Positions 1 through 8,125 of a DNA stretch of 64,000 nt are shown here, piece by piece (position 1 is the stretch's first letter; each line of letters opens with the position of its first letter). Location: NCBI RefSeq assembly GCF_000687455.2, contig NZ_JGVW01000053.1, positions 1-64,000 on the forward strand. Direction: 5' to 3'. The notes under the pieces were generated by a model. The model was given only the letters and a program-made list of their open reading frames with translations, ran no database searches and had not been told where the DNA came from. A program made the position numbers and the translations under genes. The DNA comes from Burkholderia sp. lig30. Lineage in GTDB: Bacteria; Pseudomonadota; Gammaproteobacteria; Burkholderiales; Burkholderiaceae.

Positions 1-16
1 TTAGCGTGAACAGGCC

Positions 17-1660
17 CTAGGCACGCATCGCGTGCCACGCGCCGCCGTCGAGCCGCCGCACGTCGTGCGTCAGCGCGTAGTGATTGACGTCGCCCGTCAG
101 CCACGCCACCAGCGAAAAAGCCGGCAATTCACCCTGATCGATCCGGTCGCGCGCCCGCCCCGGCGTCTCGAACACCACCATCCCCGCCGGCGCGTCGAAC
201 GGCACCGCGTCCGGCGACAGGTTCAGCGCGATGCTGAGCGTCTCGCCGTCGGACAGCCGCCACGCCGCCAGCAGCGCATCGGCCTCGCCGGTGCCGTCGG
301 TGCGCAGCGTATGGGCGTCCTGCGGCCGGCAGTCGGCCAGGCGCGGCGCGATCAGCTTCGCGCGCACCGCGAGCGCCGATTGCACGAAGTGCGCGCGTTC
401 GAGATCGCGCGCGGTCTCATCGAAGATCAGCGGAATCTGCGGCGTCAGCAGCGACAACGCGAGCGCGGCGAGTCCCGCCTCGCTGCCCTGCCGCGTGTCC
501 TGCCACGCGCCGTCGGACAGCACGAGCGAGGTCAGCGGCAGCGTGGTGTCGCCGGCTTCGCCCGGCGACGCCGCCGGCTGGAACACCGAGCCGGCCGCCG
601 TCAACGCGCGCGCGAGCGCATGGATCGACTGGTGCGGCGAGATGCCGTCGCTGCCGGCCGGTTCGCGGCCGGTCAGCCGATGCAATGCGCGCTCGCCGCA
701 GCCGTTCCATTGCGCGTCGAAATGCGTGTCGACCAGATGCGCCGGATGCCGCTCGCTGCCGAGCACCAGATGGATCATCCGGTCGGACGGCACCGCCGCC
801 CGCACCCGGTCGGCAATCTCCCGCAGCCATGCGCTGCCGATGCGGTCGGCCTCACGCAGCCGCAAGCCGTCGCAGCGGAATTCCTCGATCCAGTACAGCG
901 CGTTGTCGGAGAAGAAGTCGCATACGTCCGGATGATCGAGTGCGAGCGGTGGAGCCTGCAGCGGGTCGTCGCGCGTGTGGAAGAACGGCGCCGCGTAATG
1001 GCGCAGTGCTTCGCTGCCGCTGCCGAAGCGCGCGTAGTCGAGCTCGAGCAGCACCGCGAGGCCGTAACCGTGCGCCTCGTCGATCAGCGCCTTCAGCGCG
1101 TCGGGGCCGCCGTCGGCCGCGAGCGGCGCGAACGGCAGGCTGTCGTGCGGCGACGCGAGCAGTTCGAGCGCGGTCACGCCGAGGTGGGCGAGCTGCGGCA
1201 GGCGGCGGCGCACGCCGTCGAAGCCGCCCGCCGCGTGCGGCTGGATCGCGTACAGCGCGATGCCCTCCCACGGACGCCCGCACCAGAACGTGTGGCGCCA
1301 CGTGAACGCGCGCGGATCGATCACCTCGCTCGGCCCGTTCAGCCCTTCGGGCTGCGAACGGGATGCGGGATCGGGAATCGACACGGTGTCGTCGAGGCAG
1401 TAGCGGTAGCGCGCGCCGGCGCCGCAGTCGGCGAACACCTCGAACCAGTCCGGCCCGGCGGACGCCATCGGAATCGTGCGCGGACCGTCGCCGGTATCGA
1501 GTTCGAGCTGGACCTGAACGCTGCCCGGCGCCCAGACGCGGAAATGCGTGCGCGGCGTGGCGCCCGTCGCGCCGCACGGCTGCGCGCCGAACGGCTGCGC
1601 GCCGAACGGCAGGCAGTGGATGTAATGATGCGCATACGGATCGTGCGGGCAATCGGACAT
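17..1660 (-). CDS. TreZ-like GH13 protein, probably catalytically degenerate
   Basis: Resembles malto-oligosyltrehalose trehalohydrolase, which releases trehalose from maltooligosyl-trehalose in the TreY/TreZ pathway. An N-terminal CBM48-like domain (FRVWAPGSVQVQLEL, about residues 40-110) precedes a TIM-barrel region with the family blocks WRHTFWCGRPWEG, LAHLGVTALEL and FFSDNALYWIEEF. The nucleophile block reads DGLRLREADRIG where active TreZ has DGLRLDA, giving Arg at about residue 269 instead of Asp. The acid block reads HLVLGSERH instead of HLVLEND, and the NHDQ block is not visible. The ATG at 1660 was chosen over an upstream in-frame ATG at 1726 because GAGGAG lies just before it. The resulting 547 aa is slightly shorter than typical TreZ. 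It may be a pseudoenzyme; active treY/treZ genes could lie beyond the left edge. Confidence 0.75.
   Translation of the reverse strand: MSDCPHDPYAHHYIHCLPFGAQPFGAQPCGATGATPRTHFRVWAPGSVQVQLELDTGDGPRTIPMASAGPDWFEVFADCGAGARYRYCLDDTVSIPDPASRSQPEGLNGPSEVIDPRAFTWRHTFWCGRPWEGIALYAIQPHAAGGFDGVRRRLPQLAHLGVTALELLASPHDSLPFAPLAADGGPDALKALIDEAHGYGLAVLLELDYARFGSGSEALRHYAAPFFHTRDDPLQAPPLALDHPDVCDFFSDNALYWIEEFRCDGLRLREADRIGSAWLREIADRVRAAVPSDRMIHLVLGSERHPAHLVDTHFDAQWNGCGERALHRLTGREPAGSDGISPHQSIHALARALTAAGSVFQPAASPGEAGDTTLPLTSLVLSDGAWQDTRQGSEAGLAALALSLLTPQIPLIFDETARDLERAHFVQSALAVRAKLIAPRLADCRPQDAHTLRTDGTGEADALLAAWRLSDGETLSIALNLSPDAVPFDAPAGMVVFETPGRARDRIDQGELPAFSLVAWLTGDVNHYALTHDVRRLDGGAWHAMRA
1578..1607. repeat. 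2 x 15 bp in-frame tandem repeat in the TreZ-like gene
   Basis: The unit GGCTGCGCGCCGAAC occurs twice in tandem and encodes the repeated pentapeptide PFGAQ near the N-terminus, followed by the degenerate PCGAT. It is in frame, so copy-number change would add or remove five residues without a frameshift. Confidence 0.9.
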
Positions 1661-1820
1661 GATTGCGCTCCTCATGCGTGCCGGGCTGCGCGGCTGCGCC
1701 GTCGACGCGGCGCAGTGGCCTGGCATGCGTTGGCCAAGCGGAAGGGATCAACAGTATGCGCCGGTTTCTCCACGGGCGAGCCCGGCTGACGGCACTTTTT
1801 AAACGTGTCTTGACCCCGGC

Positions 1821-1883
1821 CGGCTCGGCTCGGCTCGGCTCGGCTCGGCTCGGCTCGGCTCGGCTCGGCTCGGCTCGGCTCGG
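1821..1883. repeat. Pentanucleotide microsatellite, 12 copies of CGGCT
   Basis: Twelve perfect consecutive CGGCT units (1821-1880) plus a partial unit lie in the 320 bp gap between the TreZ-like gene and the DUF1345 gene, both on the minus strand. No gene is seen in this gap (1661-1980). The tract is upstream of the TreZ-like start (1660) and downstream of the DUF1345 stop, so length changes could alter promoter spacing or readthrough but not a reading frame. Confidence 0.95.
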
Positions 1884-1980
1884 TGCGCTGCGGCCTGATG
1901 CGCGGCAACACGCGGCCGGCGGCGTGCCCGCCGTGCGTGCGCCCGCATCCCGGCAGGCAGGCCCGGCGAAGCGATGCCGC

Positions 1981-2637
1981 TCAGCCGAGCAATCCGGCCG
2001 CGACGTTGATCGACAGCCCCAGCACGGCCATGTTGAAGTAGAACGACAGGATCGACTGCGACAGCACCGCGCGCCGTGCGGAGCGGTTCGCGAGCGACAC
2101 GTCGGCCGTCTGCGACGCGACCGCGATCGTGAACGAGAAATACAGGAAGTCCCAGTAGTCCGGCTCGGCGTGGCGATCCGGAAACTTCAGCGCCGGCTCG
2201 CCGCCCGGCGACGCGTAGTAGAGCCGCGCGTAATGCAGCGTGAAGATCGTCGGGATCAGGAACCACGCGCCGAACAGCGTCGCACCGGTCACGACGTAAT
2301 GGCCGAGTCCCGCCCGAAAGCCGACGTTCTTCGCGGTTGCCAGCTCGATCGCGATTGCCGCGACGCTCGCGATCGTCGCGATGCAGATGATCGTCAGCAC
2401 GGTCGTCGCGCTCTCGTCCTCGCGGACCGCGATCTCGCGCACGCGGTGATGATGCGCCGTCACCATGCGCACCCACATCAGCACGAGATACAGCCAGATC
2501 GCGCCATCCCAGCCGATCAGCGCGCGCACGGTCGGGCGCAGTGAAAAAGGCATCAGGAGCGCGAACAGCACGCCCGCGACGAGCGCCGCGACCATGCGCG
2601 GCCGGTTGCGTAACACTTGCGGATAGAGCGTCATCAT
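1981..2637 (-). CDS. DUF1345 family inner-membrane protein
   Basis: A 218 aa integral membrane protein of the DUF1345 family, function unknown. About six hydrophobic segments are visible, including [52 protein letters not shown] and a C-terminal [20 protein letters not shown]. The characteristic block [14 protein letters not shown] is present before the last helix. An in-frame extension upstream to 2769 runs through a 14 bp repeat array and looks non-coding, so the ATG ATG pair at 2637/2634 was taken as the start; the ribosome binding site is weak. It is a single gene between the phosphatase (divergent) and the TreZ-like gene. Confidence 0.8.
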   Translation of the reverse strand: MMTLYPQVLRNRPRMVAALVAGVLFALLMPFSLRPTVRALIGWDGAIWLYLVLMWVRMVTAHHHRVREIAVREDESATTVLTIICIATIASVAAIAIELATAKNVGFRAGLGHYVVTGATLFGAWFLIPTIFTLHYARLYYASPGGEPALKFPDRHAEPDYWDFLYFSFTIAVASQTADVSLANRSARRAVLSQSILSFYFNMAVLGLSINVAAGLLG

Positions 2638-2690
2638 GCGTGTCGAAAGTGAAGGGAAAGGTGCCGGCCCGCTCGTGCTGCCGGCGGCGG

Positions 2691-2732
2691 GCGACCGGCT
2701 TCGGGCGACCGGCTTCGGGCAACCGGCTTCGG
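2691..2732. repeat. 3 x 14 bp tandem repeat
   Basis: The unit GCGACCGGCTTCGG occurs three times in tandem, the third copy with one change (GCAACC). It sits in the roughly 200 bp divergent region between the DUF1345 gene and the phosphatase gene, where promoters for both would be expected. Confidence 0.9.
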
Positions 2733-2840
2733 GCCGGCCCCACAGGGTAGCGCCCCCGATTATCGCCAATCCACCATGACGGCGTCACACACAAAGCGCC
2801 GGAGCCTGTTCCCGCCGGCAACAGGCTCTACCATAAAGGC

Positions 2841-3572
2841 ATGAGCGCCGCTCCCCAACTCCGCCGCCACGCCGCCAACGCCGCCGGCCGCGATTTCGTC
2901 GTCGGCGACCTGCACGGCTGTCTCGACGCGCTGCGGGCGCTGCTGCACGATGTCCGCTTCGATCCGGCGCGTGACCGCCTGTTTTGCGTCGGCGATCTCG
3001 TCGACCGCGGTCCGGAATCCGAAGCGGCGCTCGATCTGCTTGACCGTCCGTGGTGCCACGTCGTGCGCGGCAACCACGAGGAAGTGCTGTCCCTCGTCGC
3101 GCGCGGCAAGCTGCCCGCCGATGCATGGCGGGGCATCGGCGGCGACTGGGGCGTCGACCTGCCGCCCGAGCGCCTGCGCGCGCATGCGGCGCGCGTCGAG
3201 ACGCTGCCGCTCGTGCGCGTGATCGGCGACGGGCCGGCGCGCTTCAATGTGCTGCACGCGGAGTTTTTCGGATCGGATGTCGAACTGGATGCGGGCAGCT
3301 ACTCGGCCGCGGTACGCGAGCGCCTGATCTGGGGGCGCGATCTCGTGCAAGGCCTTGCCGATCCGGACTGGCAACGCGGCCTGTCGCTGACCTGCAGCGG
3401 CCATACGCCGGTGCGCGCGCCGCTCAGGATCGGTTCGCAGTGGTTCATCGACACCGGCGCGTTCGCGCCCGCCGGGCGACTCACGCTCGTCGAGCCGCGC
3501 ACCGGCGCGAGCTGGTCGGTGTCGCTGGCGGATGCCCGCGCGCGGCGGGCGGGCGACTGGCCGTTGCCGTGA
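2841..3572 (+). CDS. PP2A-like serine/threonine protein phosphatase (metallophosphoesterase)
   Basis: A 243 aa cytosolic dimetal phosphoesterase resembling the bacterial PrpA/PphA and lambda phosphatase group. The three metal-binding signatures are present in order: GDLHG (about residue 22), GDLVDRGP (about 51) and GNHE (about 77). A C-terminal SGHTPVRAP block supplies the last histidine ligand. Length fits the family (215-250 aa). Substrates cannot be read from sequence: proteins, diadenosine polyphosphates and small phosphoesters are all known for relatives. It is transcribed alone, divergent from DUF1345 and convergent with the RES toxin gene. Confidence 0.88.
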   Translation: MSAAPQLRRHAANAAGRDFVVGDLHGCLDALRALLHDVRFDPARDRLFCVGDLVDRGPESEAALDLLDRPWCHVVRGNHEEVLSLVARGKLPADAWRGIGGDWGVDLPPERLRAHAARVETLPLVRVIGDGPARFNVLHAEFFGSDVELDAGSYSAAVRERLIWGRDLVQGLADPDWQRGLSLTCSGHTPVRAPLRIGSQWFIDTGAFAPAGRLTLVEPRTGASWSVSLADARARRAGDWPLP

Positions 3573-3637
3573 AGCCCGTGTGGTGCCCGGTGGCCGGTAC
3601 TCGGCACGCTTCGTCGACGCGATCCGGCGGCGCCGCC

Positions 3638-4342
3638 CTATCCCACCTGATGCAGTTCGAACACCGCATCGATCGCCGTGCCGTTCCACGCGTATTCCAG
3701 ATAGGCCTCGTGACGGCAGTCGCGCAACACCGTCGAGTGGAACGCCGCGACGCATTCGCCGTGCGCGTCGTGCACGGACGGATAGACAATCCCCGCCCCG
3801 CCCGCGTCGCGCACTGCGCGCCCGAGCGCCCGCGCCGCGCCTCCGTCCAGCGGATCGAGCAGGACCGGACCGTGCTGCACGCGCGGCGCCCGCACGTCGA
3901 CCACTTCGCCCTGCACCGTCAACGCGTACAGCCGCATCTGCTGGCGCATCGGCGGCGCCTTCGTCGCGGCGAGGAACCGGCTGCAGTGATCGCGCGTTTC
4001 GGCGATTGCCGTGTCGCGCGAATGCGCGCAATAGAACACGCCGTAGCTGCCATCGGAAAAGCGGCCGCCCTGCGGATCCGGATGCGTGAACGCCGCCATC
4101 ACCGGCCCCCAGCCGGGACCGTACCGGCGCTCGGCGGGCGGGACCAGATTCAGCACGCCGATCTCGTCCCGGATGCGATCGTCCGTCAGCGCTTCGAGCG
4201 CGTGGAGCGCGTCGAGATCCCCGGCGGGGGCGACACGGTCGAACAGGCCAGCCGCCGGAAAACGAGTGGGAACGACCCGATAGGCGGGCGTCCAGTCGAG
4301 GGCCGCCGTAGGCCAGCGCGTCAGGATTTCCGGATCGTTCAC
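3638..4342 (-). CDS. RES-domain toxin of a type II toxin-antitoxin pair
   Basis: A 234 aa RES family protein. Characterised RES toxins degrade NAD+ and arrest growth. The core blocks are visible: YRVVPTRF near the N-terminus with the conserved Arg, GRFSDGSYGVFYCAHS followed by TAIAET with the conserved Glu, and GIVYPSVHDAHGECVAAF with the conserved Ser. The start is a GTG at 4342, whose GTGA overlaps the antitoxin stop codon, so translation is probably coupled to the antitoxin. An ATG-started reading further upstream would run through the antitoxin gene in another frame and was rejected. Confidence 0.88.
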   Translation of the reverse strand: MNDPEILTRWPTAALDWTPAYRVVPTRFPAAGLFDRVAPAGDLDALHALEALTDDRIRDEIGVLNLVPPAERRYGPGWGPVMAAFTHPDPQGGRFSDGSYGVFYCAHSRDTAIAETRDHCSRFLAATKAPPMRQQMRLYALTVQGEVVDVRAPRVQHGPVLLDPLDGGAARALGRAVRDAGGAGIVYPSVHDAHGECVAAFHSTVLRDCRHEAYLEYAWNGTAIDAVFELHQVG

Positions 4343-4758
4343 GCCCACCCGCCCCGCATCGCGTCGAGATATTGCCGCACCGCGACGAGATCGCTGACGT
4401 TGCCCGCCAGCATCCGGTCCAGCGCGCGCTTGCCGCCGAACGGCGGGGCGTCGTTCGGGCACTTGACCCATGCGTCGGCGGCGGCCGGTTGCGGCAGCAG
4501 GATTTGCAGTGCCTTGTAGATGCCGAGCAGCAGCGACAGGCGCTCGAGCGTGTCGCGCGGCACGCGCGCCGATTCCGGCGACGCCTTCCATTTGAAGAAG
4601 GTCGAACGGCCCGGCGAGCCGAGCAGGACGATCTGTTCGTCGGCGGACAGCGCCCAGTCGCGCGCGATGTTGAAGAATGCGCGCAGGCCGGCTGCCGACA
4701 TCTGCGATATCGACGCTCGCGACGAAGTGCGGCGCGGACTGTGAGCGGGTTCGGACAT
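4339..4758 (-). CDS. Xre/MbcA/ParS-type antitoxin partner of the RES toxin
   Basis: A 139 aa antitoxin. The C-terminal toxin-binding domain is clear: PPFGGKRALDRMLAG followed by NVSDLVAVRQYLDAM, the typical Xre/MbcA/ParS signature. The N-terminal half (SAAGLRAFFNIARDWALSAD, then LGSPGRSTFFKWK) is the Xre-like helix-turn-helix part that normally binds the operon's own promoter. It is the first gene of the pair and overlaps the RES gene by 4 bp. Autorepression is expected from the family but no operator was identified. Confidence 0.9.
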   Translation of the reverse strand: MSEPAHSPRRTSSRASISQMSAAGLRAFFNIARDWALSADEQIVLLGSPGRSTFFKWKASPESARVPRDTLERLSLLLGIYKALQILLPQPAAADAWVKCPNDAPPFGGKRALDRMLAGNVSDLVAVRQYLDAMRGGWA

Positions 4759-4982
4759 GACAGTGAGTCTCTAAGCGAATTTACTCAGAAGGTTAGTCCA
4801 TTTTCGTATTTCCACAAGGGGCGCCGCGATCGCCGCCGACGAAAGCGATATTTTTTCCATTCTGGACTCTTATTTTATTTTCTGCGTATATTTCCGATAC
4901 GGACGCGCCGCTGGAGATCGCGCCGATCGGGCGAACAGCTCGGGCCGGGGCGCGGGCGAGCAGCCTTCGTCTCCGCCTGAGC

Positions 4983-5038
4983 GGCCGTGTCTGACCGGCC
5001 GTGTCTGACCGACCGCGTCTGACCGACCGTGTCCAACC
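4983..5038. repeat. 4 x 14 bp tandem repeat upstream of the binding-protein gene
   Basis: Four consecutive 14 bp units of the form GGCCGTGTCTGACC (units 1 and 2 identical, units 3 and 4 with one to three changes) end 44 bp before the ATG of the amino-acid binding protein. The 324 bp gap 4759-5082 holds no gene. Its left half is AT-richer (4780-4900) and probably carries the antitoxin promoter. Confidence 0.9.
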
Positions 5039-5082
5039 AACCGTGCCGTATTGAACCGGATTGACCTTCCAAGGAACGCACA

Positions 5083-5865
5083 ATGAAGAGACTGATTGCA
5101 GCCGTATCGATCGCCCTGCTCGCGGTTTCGGCAGGCCCCGCCGCCGCGAAGGACTGGACCACGATCCGTTTCGGCACCGACGCCAGCTACGCGCCGTTCG
5201 AATCGAAGGCGCCCGACGGCAAGCTCGTCGGTTTCGACATCGACCTCGGCAACGAGATCTGCGCGCGCGTGAAGGCGAAATGCGTGTGGCTCGAAAACGA
5301 TTTCGACGGGATGATTCCGGCGCTGAAGGCGAAGAAGTTCGACGCTGTGCTGTCGTCGATGTCGATCACGCCGCAGCGCGCGGAACAGATCGGCTTCACG
5401 ACCAAGATCTACAATCAGCCGACCCGTCTCGTCGTGAAGAAGGGCTCGCCGCTGCTGCCGACCGCCGAATCGCTGAAGGGCAAGTCGATCGGCGTCGAAC
5501 AGGGCACGACCCAGGAAGCGTACGCGAAGGCGTACTGGGCGAAGCAAGGCGCGAACGTGGTGTCGTACCAGAACCAGGACGGCGTCTACGCCGACCTGAT
5601 CGCCGGCCGGCTCGACGCCGCGCTGCAGGACGAGGTGCAGGCCGCGATCGGCTTCCTGAAGTCGCCGCGCGGCGCGAACTACCAGTTCGTCGGCCCGGAG
5701 CTCGTCGACGAAAAGATGCTCGGCATCGGCGCCGGCATCGGCCTGCGCAAGGAGGACGCCGACCTGAAGGCGAAAATCGACCGCGCGATCCTCGACATCG
5801 TGAAGGACGGCACGTACAAGCGGCTCGCGTCGAAGTACTTCGATTTCGACATCTACGGCGGCTGA
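5083..5865 (+). CDS. Periplasmic polar amino-acid binding protein of an ABC importer (LAO/ArgT-HisJ type)
   Basis: A 260 aa family 3 solute-binding protein. A Sec signal peptide (MKRLIAAVSIALLAVSAG then PAAA, cleavage about residue 22) precedes the mature start WTTIRFGTDASYAPFESK. The family block GFDIDLGNEICARVKAKC follows, and then DGMIPALKAKKFDAVLSSMS. Similarity to lysine/arginine/ornithine or histidine binding proteins suggests a basic or polar amino acid ligand. No permease or ATPase gene is adjacent, so it is an orphan component or is shared with a transporter elsewhere. The start is fixed by AAGGAACGCACA before the ATG. Confidence 0.88.
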   Translation: MKRLIAAVSIALLAVSAGPAAAKDWTTIRFGTDASYAPFESKAPDGKLVGFDIDLGNEICARVKAKCVWLENDFDGMIPALKAKKFDAVLSSMSITPQRAEQIGFTTKIYNQPTRLVVKKGSPLLPTAESLKGKSIGVEQGTTQEAYAKAYWAKQGANVVSYQNQDGVYADLIAGRLDAALQDEVQAAIGFLKSPRGANYQFVGPELVDEKMLGIGAGIGLRKEDADLKAKIDRAILDIVKDGTYKRLASKYFDFDIYGG

Positions 5866-5882
5866 CACCTACGGCGGCTGAC
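5851..5882. repeat. 2 x 16 bp tandem duplication across a stop codon
   Basis: ATCTACGGCGGCTGAC (5851-5866) is followed directly by ACCTACGGCGGCTGAC. The first copy encodes the last residues IYGG and the TGA stop of the binding protein; the second lies outside the gene. The remaining gap to tadC (5883-6073) has a GC-rich hairpin around 5995-6015 but no gene. Confidence 0.9.
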
Positions 5883-6073
5883 GTCGCGCGGCGCGCATCG
5901 CGTGAGCGCGCGGCGCACCGCCGCCGGAACCTTACGTCATGCGGCGCCATACCCGGCGCCGCGCCATCCGGGCATCACGCACAGACAAGGCAATGCGGCC
6001 GGACATGCCGGCCGCTCCGCTCCCGCACCTAACCCGCCGCCGACGCATCCGGCGGCGTGCGCGTTCCTGCCGG

Positions 6074-7045
6074 TCAGCCGCCCGTCCCCGCGAACGTCGG
6101 CAGCAGAATCCGGTAGATATGCAGGAACGCCGGCCCGAGCAGCACCGTCAGCAGCGCCGGGAAGATGCAGAAGATCAGCGGGAACAGCAGCTTCAGCGCG
6201 ATCTTCGCCGCGCGCTCCTCCGCGCGCATGCGCCGCCGCGTGCGCAGCATGTCCGACAGCACGCGCAGCGACTCGCCGATGCTCGTGCCGAAGCGTTCGG
6301 CCTGGATCAGCATCGCGCAGAACGAGTCGATGTCCTCGACGCCGGTGCGCAGCGCGAGATTGTGCAGCGCCGCCTCCTTCGTGAAGCCCGAACGCATCTC
6401 GAGCAGCATCAGCTCGAGCTCGCGCGCCACCACCGGGCTGCGAAAGCGCAATTCGTCGCACACTTTCATCAGCGCCGCATCGAGGCTCAGGCCGGCTTCG
6501 ACGCACACGGTCAACAGGTCGAGCGTGTCCGGGAAATCCTCGAAGATCGCCTGCTGCCGCAACGCGACGCGGCGCGACAGCACGACGTTCGGCAGGTAAT
6601 AGCCGATCGCGCAGAGCAGCACCAGCACCATCGACAGCGCGTAGCGGCTGTCGCCGAGCTTCGTCGCGATCAACGCGGGCAGCGCGATCGCAGGCAGCAC
6701 GAGCGCGAGGAAAGTCTTCGCGGCGAAATAGATGCTGGCCGCGTTCGCCGTGCGCCAGCCGGCATTCATCATCCGGATGCGCAGCGGCGAACTCTCCCAT
6801 CCTTCCTTCGGCAGCGACAGCTTCGAGATCGGCTGCGCAATCTCCGCGAGCTTCGTGGTCCACGTCGGCCCGCCATCGGCCGGCGCGCCGCCGCCACCGA
6901 GTGCGGCCGCCCCGCCGCTCGCCTGCAGGATACGGCGCTGCATGCTGCGCGGCACGAACACGAGCATGGCGACCAGCGCGCCGGCGAACACGATGGCGAA
7001 CAGGCCGGCGAGTATGACGATTTGCGTAACGTTCAGGTTATCCAT
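6074..7045 (-). CDS. tadC: Tad pilus inner-membrane platform protein TadC
   Basis: A 323 aa type II secretion F-family protein and last gene of the tad operon. With TadB it forms the inner-membrane platform for Flp pilus assembly. An N-terminal membrane segment (VTQIVILAGLFAIVFAGALV) and two more helices (around LALVLPAIALPALI and LVLLCAIGYYLPNVV) precede the GspF-like domain, where FPDTLDLLTVCVEAGLSLD and QAERFGTSIGESLRVLSDML are typical. A final hydrophobic segment is at the C-terminus. The start at 7045 has GAGGAAA just upstream. A longer open frame to 8002 is the tadB gene read in another frame. Confidence 0.93.
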   Translation of the reverse strand: MDNLNVTQIVILAGLFAIVFAGALVAMLVFVPRSMQRRILQASGGAAALGGGGAPADGGPTWTTKLAEIAQPISKLSLPKEGWESSPLRIRMMNAGWRTANAASIYFAAKTFLALVLPAIALPALIATKLGDSRYALSMVLVLLCAIGYYLPNVVLSRRVALRQQAIFEDFPDTLDLLTVCVEAGLSLDAALMKVCDELRFRSPVVARELELMLLEMRSGFTKEAALHNLALRTGVEDIDSFCAMLIQAERFGTSIGESLRVLSDMLRTRRRMRAEERAAKIALKLLFPLIFCIFPALLTVLLGPAFLHIYRILLPTFAGTGG

Positions 7046-7098
7046 GACTTTCCTCGAACAGATCGTGAGGCATCCGGTTGCGCGACGCCTGTCGCGGA

Positions 7099-8076
7099 TC
7101 AGACATGAATCCGGATGATGCGGCGCATCCAGAGCACGCCGAAGGCCATCATCGTCAGCATCACGCCGATGATCTTGAGGCCTGCCGGATCGGTCCACAG
7201 CACCGACAGGAAATCGCGGTTCAGCAGCATCATCACCCCGCCGGTGCCGAACGGCAGGCACCCGAGCACCCATGCCGACATGCGCCCTTCGGCCGACAGC
7301 ACGCGAATCTTGTCGAACAGCTTGAAGCGCTCGCGGATCAGCGCCGCGATGCTGTCGAGCAGCTCCGCGAGGTTGCCGCCGGTCTCGCGCTGGATCAGCA
7401 CGGCGATCACGAAGTAGCGCAGGTCGCGCACCGGCACGCGTGTCGCGAGGTTCATCAGCGCGTCGTGCAGCGAGACGCCGTAGTTGATCTCGTCGAACGT
7501 GATGCGGAATTCGCTGCCCATCGGCTCGGAGAACTCGTCGCTGACCATCCCGATCGCGCTCGTGAACGCATGCCCGGAGCGCAGCGCGCGCGCGATCATG
7601 TCGCACACGTCCGGCAATTGCCGTTCGAGCTTGCTCATCCGCTTCCTGCGGCAGCGCATCACGCGCAGCGTCGGCAGGATCGCGAAGCCCAGCGCGATCG
7701 GCAGCGTCACCAGAAACGGCAGCGGCGTGAACGTCAGCACGAAAAGCGCGATCGGCGGCATCGCGAGGCTGATGCCGATCAGCTTCGCGACCGACCAGGT
7801 CAGGCCCGACTGCTGCAGCAGCAGATCGAGCGACTGCACGCGCGGCACGCGCATCAGCCAGCGGTCGAACGGCCGCGCGTCGTTGAGCATCCGCTCCTTG
7901 AGGATCGACAGCCGCTCCTGCTGCACCTGCCCGCCGGCCGACATCGCGCGGATGCGCGCCTCGATGCGTTGCGCCGCGGCGCCGTGCCGCGCGTTCCACC
8001 ACTGATACAGGCCCTCGAACGTCAGCACGACCGCGACGAACAGAAGGATCACAAATGCGTAGAAGATCGGGTCCAT
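7099..8076 (-). CDS. tadB: Tad pilus inner-membrane platform protein TadB
   Basis: A 325 aa GspF-family platform protein, partner of TadC. An N-terminal helix (MDPIFYAFVILLFVAVVLTF) and paired central helices (KLIGISLAMPPIALFVLTF, then FLVTLPIALGFAILPTL) precede the GspF domain with LERQLPDVCDMIARALRSGH and QRETGGNLAELLDSIA. C-terminal helices finish the protein. The ATG at 8076 was preferred to one at 8082 because GAGGA sits 6 bp before it. The gene follows tadA by 49 bp and precedes tadC by 53 bp in the same operon. Confidence 0.93.
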   Translation of the reverse strand: MDPIFYAFVILLFVAVVLTFEGLYQWWNARHGAAAQRIEARIRAMSAGGQVQQERLSILKERMLNDARPFDRWLMRVPRVQSLDLLLQQSGLTWSVAKLIGISLAMPPIALFVLTFTPLPFLVTLPIALGFAILPTLRVMRCRRKRMSKLERQLPDVCDMIARALRSGHAFTSAIGMVSDEFSEPMGSEFRITFDEINYGVSLHDALMNLATRVPVRDLRYFVIAVLIQRETGGNLAELLDSIAALIRERFKLFDKIRVLSAEGRMSAWVLGCLPFGTGGVMMLLNRDFLSVLWTDPAGLKIIGVMLTMMAFGVLWMRRIIRIHV

Positions 8077-8125
8077 GGTCATTCCTCGTCTTCGAACGAC
8101 GGCCGGCACGCGCCGGCCGCGGCCT

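Noticed and set aside
4983-5038. Four 14 bp repeats as a small CRISPR array
   Set aside because: The units are directly tandem with no spacers, and no cas genes are near.
4870-5868. 332-codon open frame opposite the amino-acid binding protein
   Set aside because: It is an Arg/Asp/Val-rich mirror of a clear gene with signal peptide and conserved motifs on the other strand, and it has no ribosome binding site.
5995-6015. GC-rich hairpin after the binding-protein gene as a terminator
   Set aside because: The stem is good but no T-run follows on either strand, so intrinsic termination is not supported.
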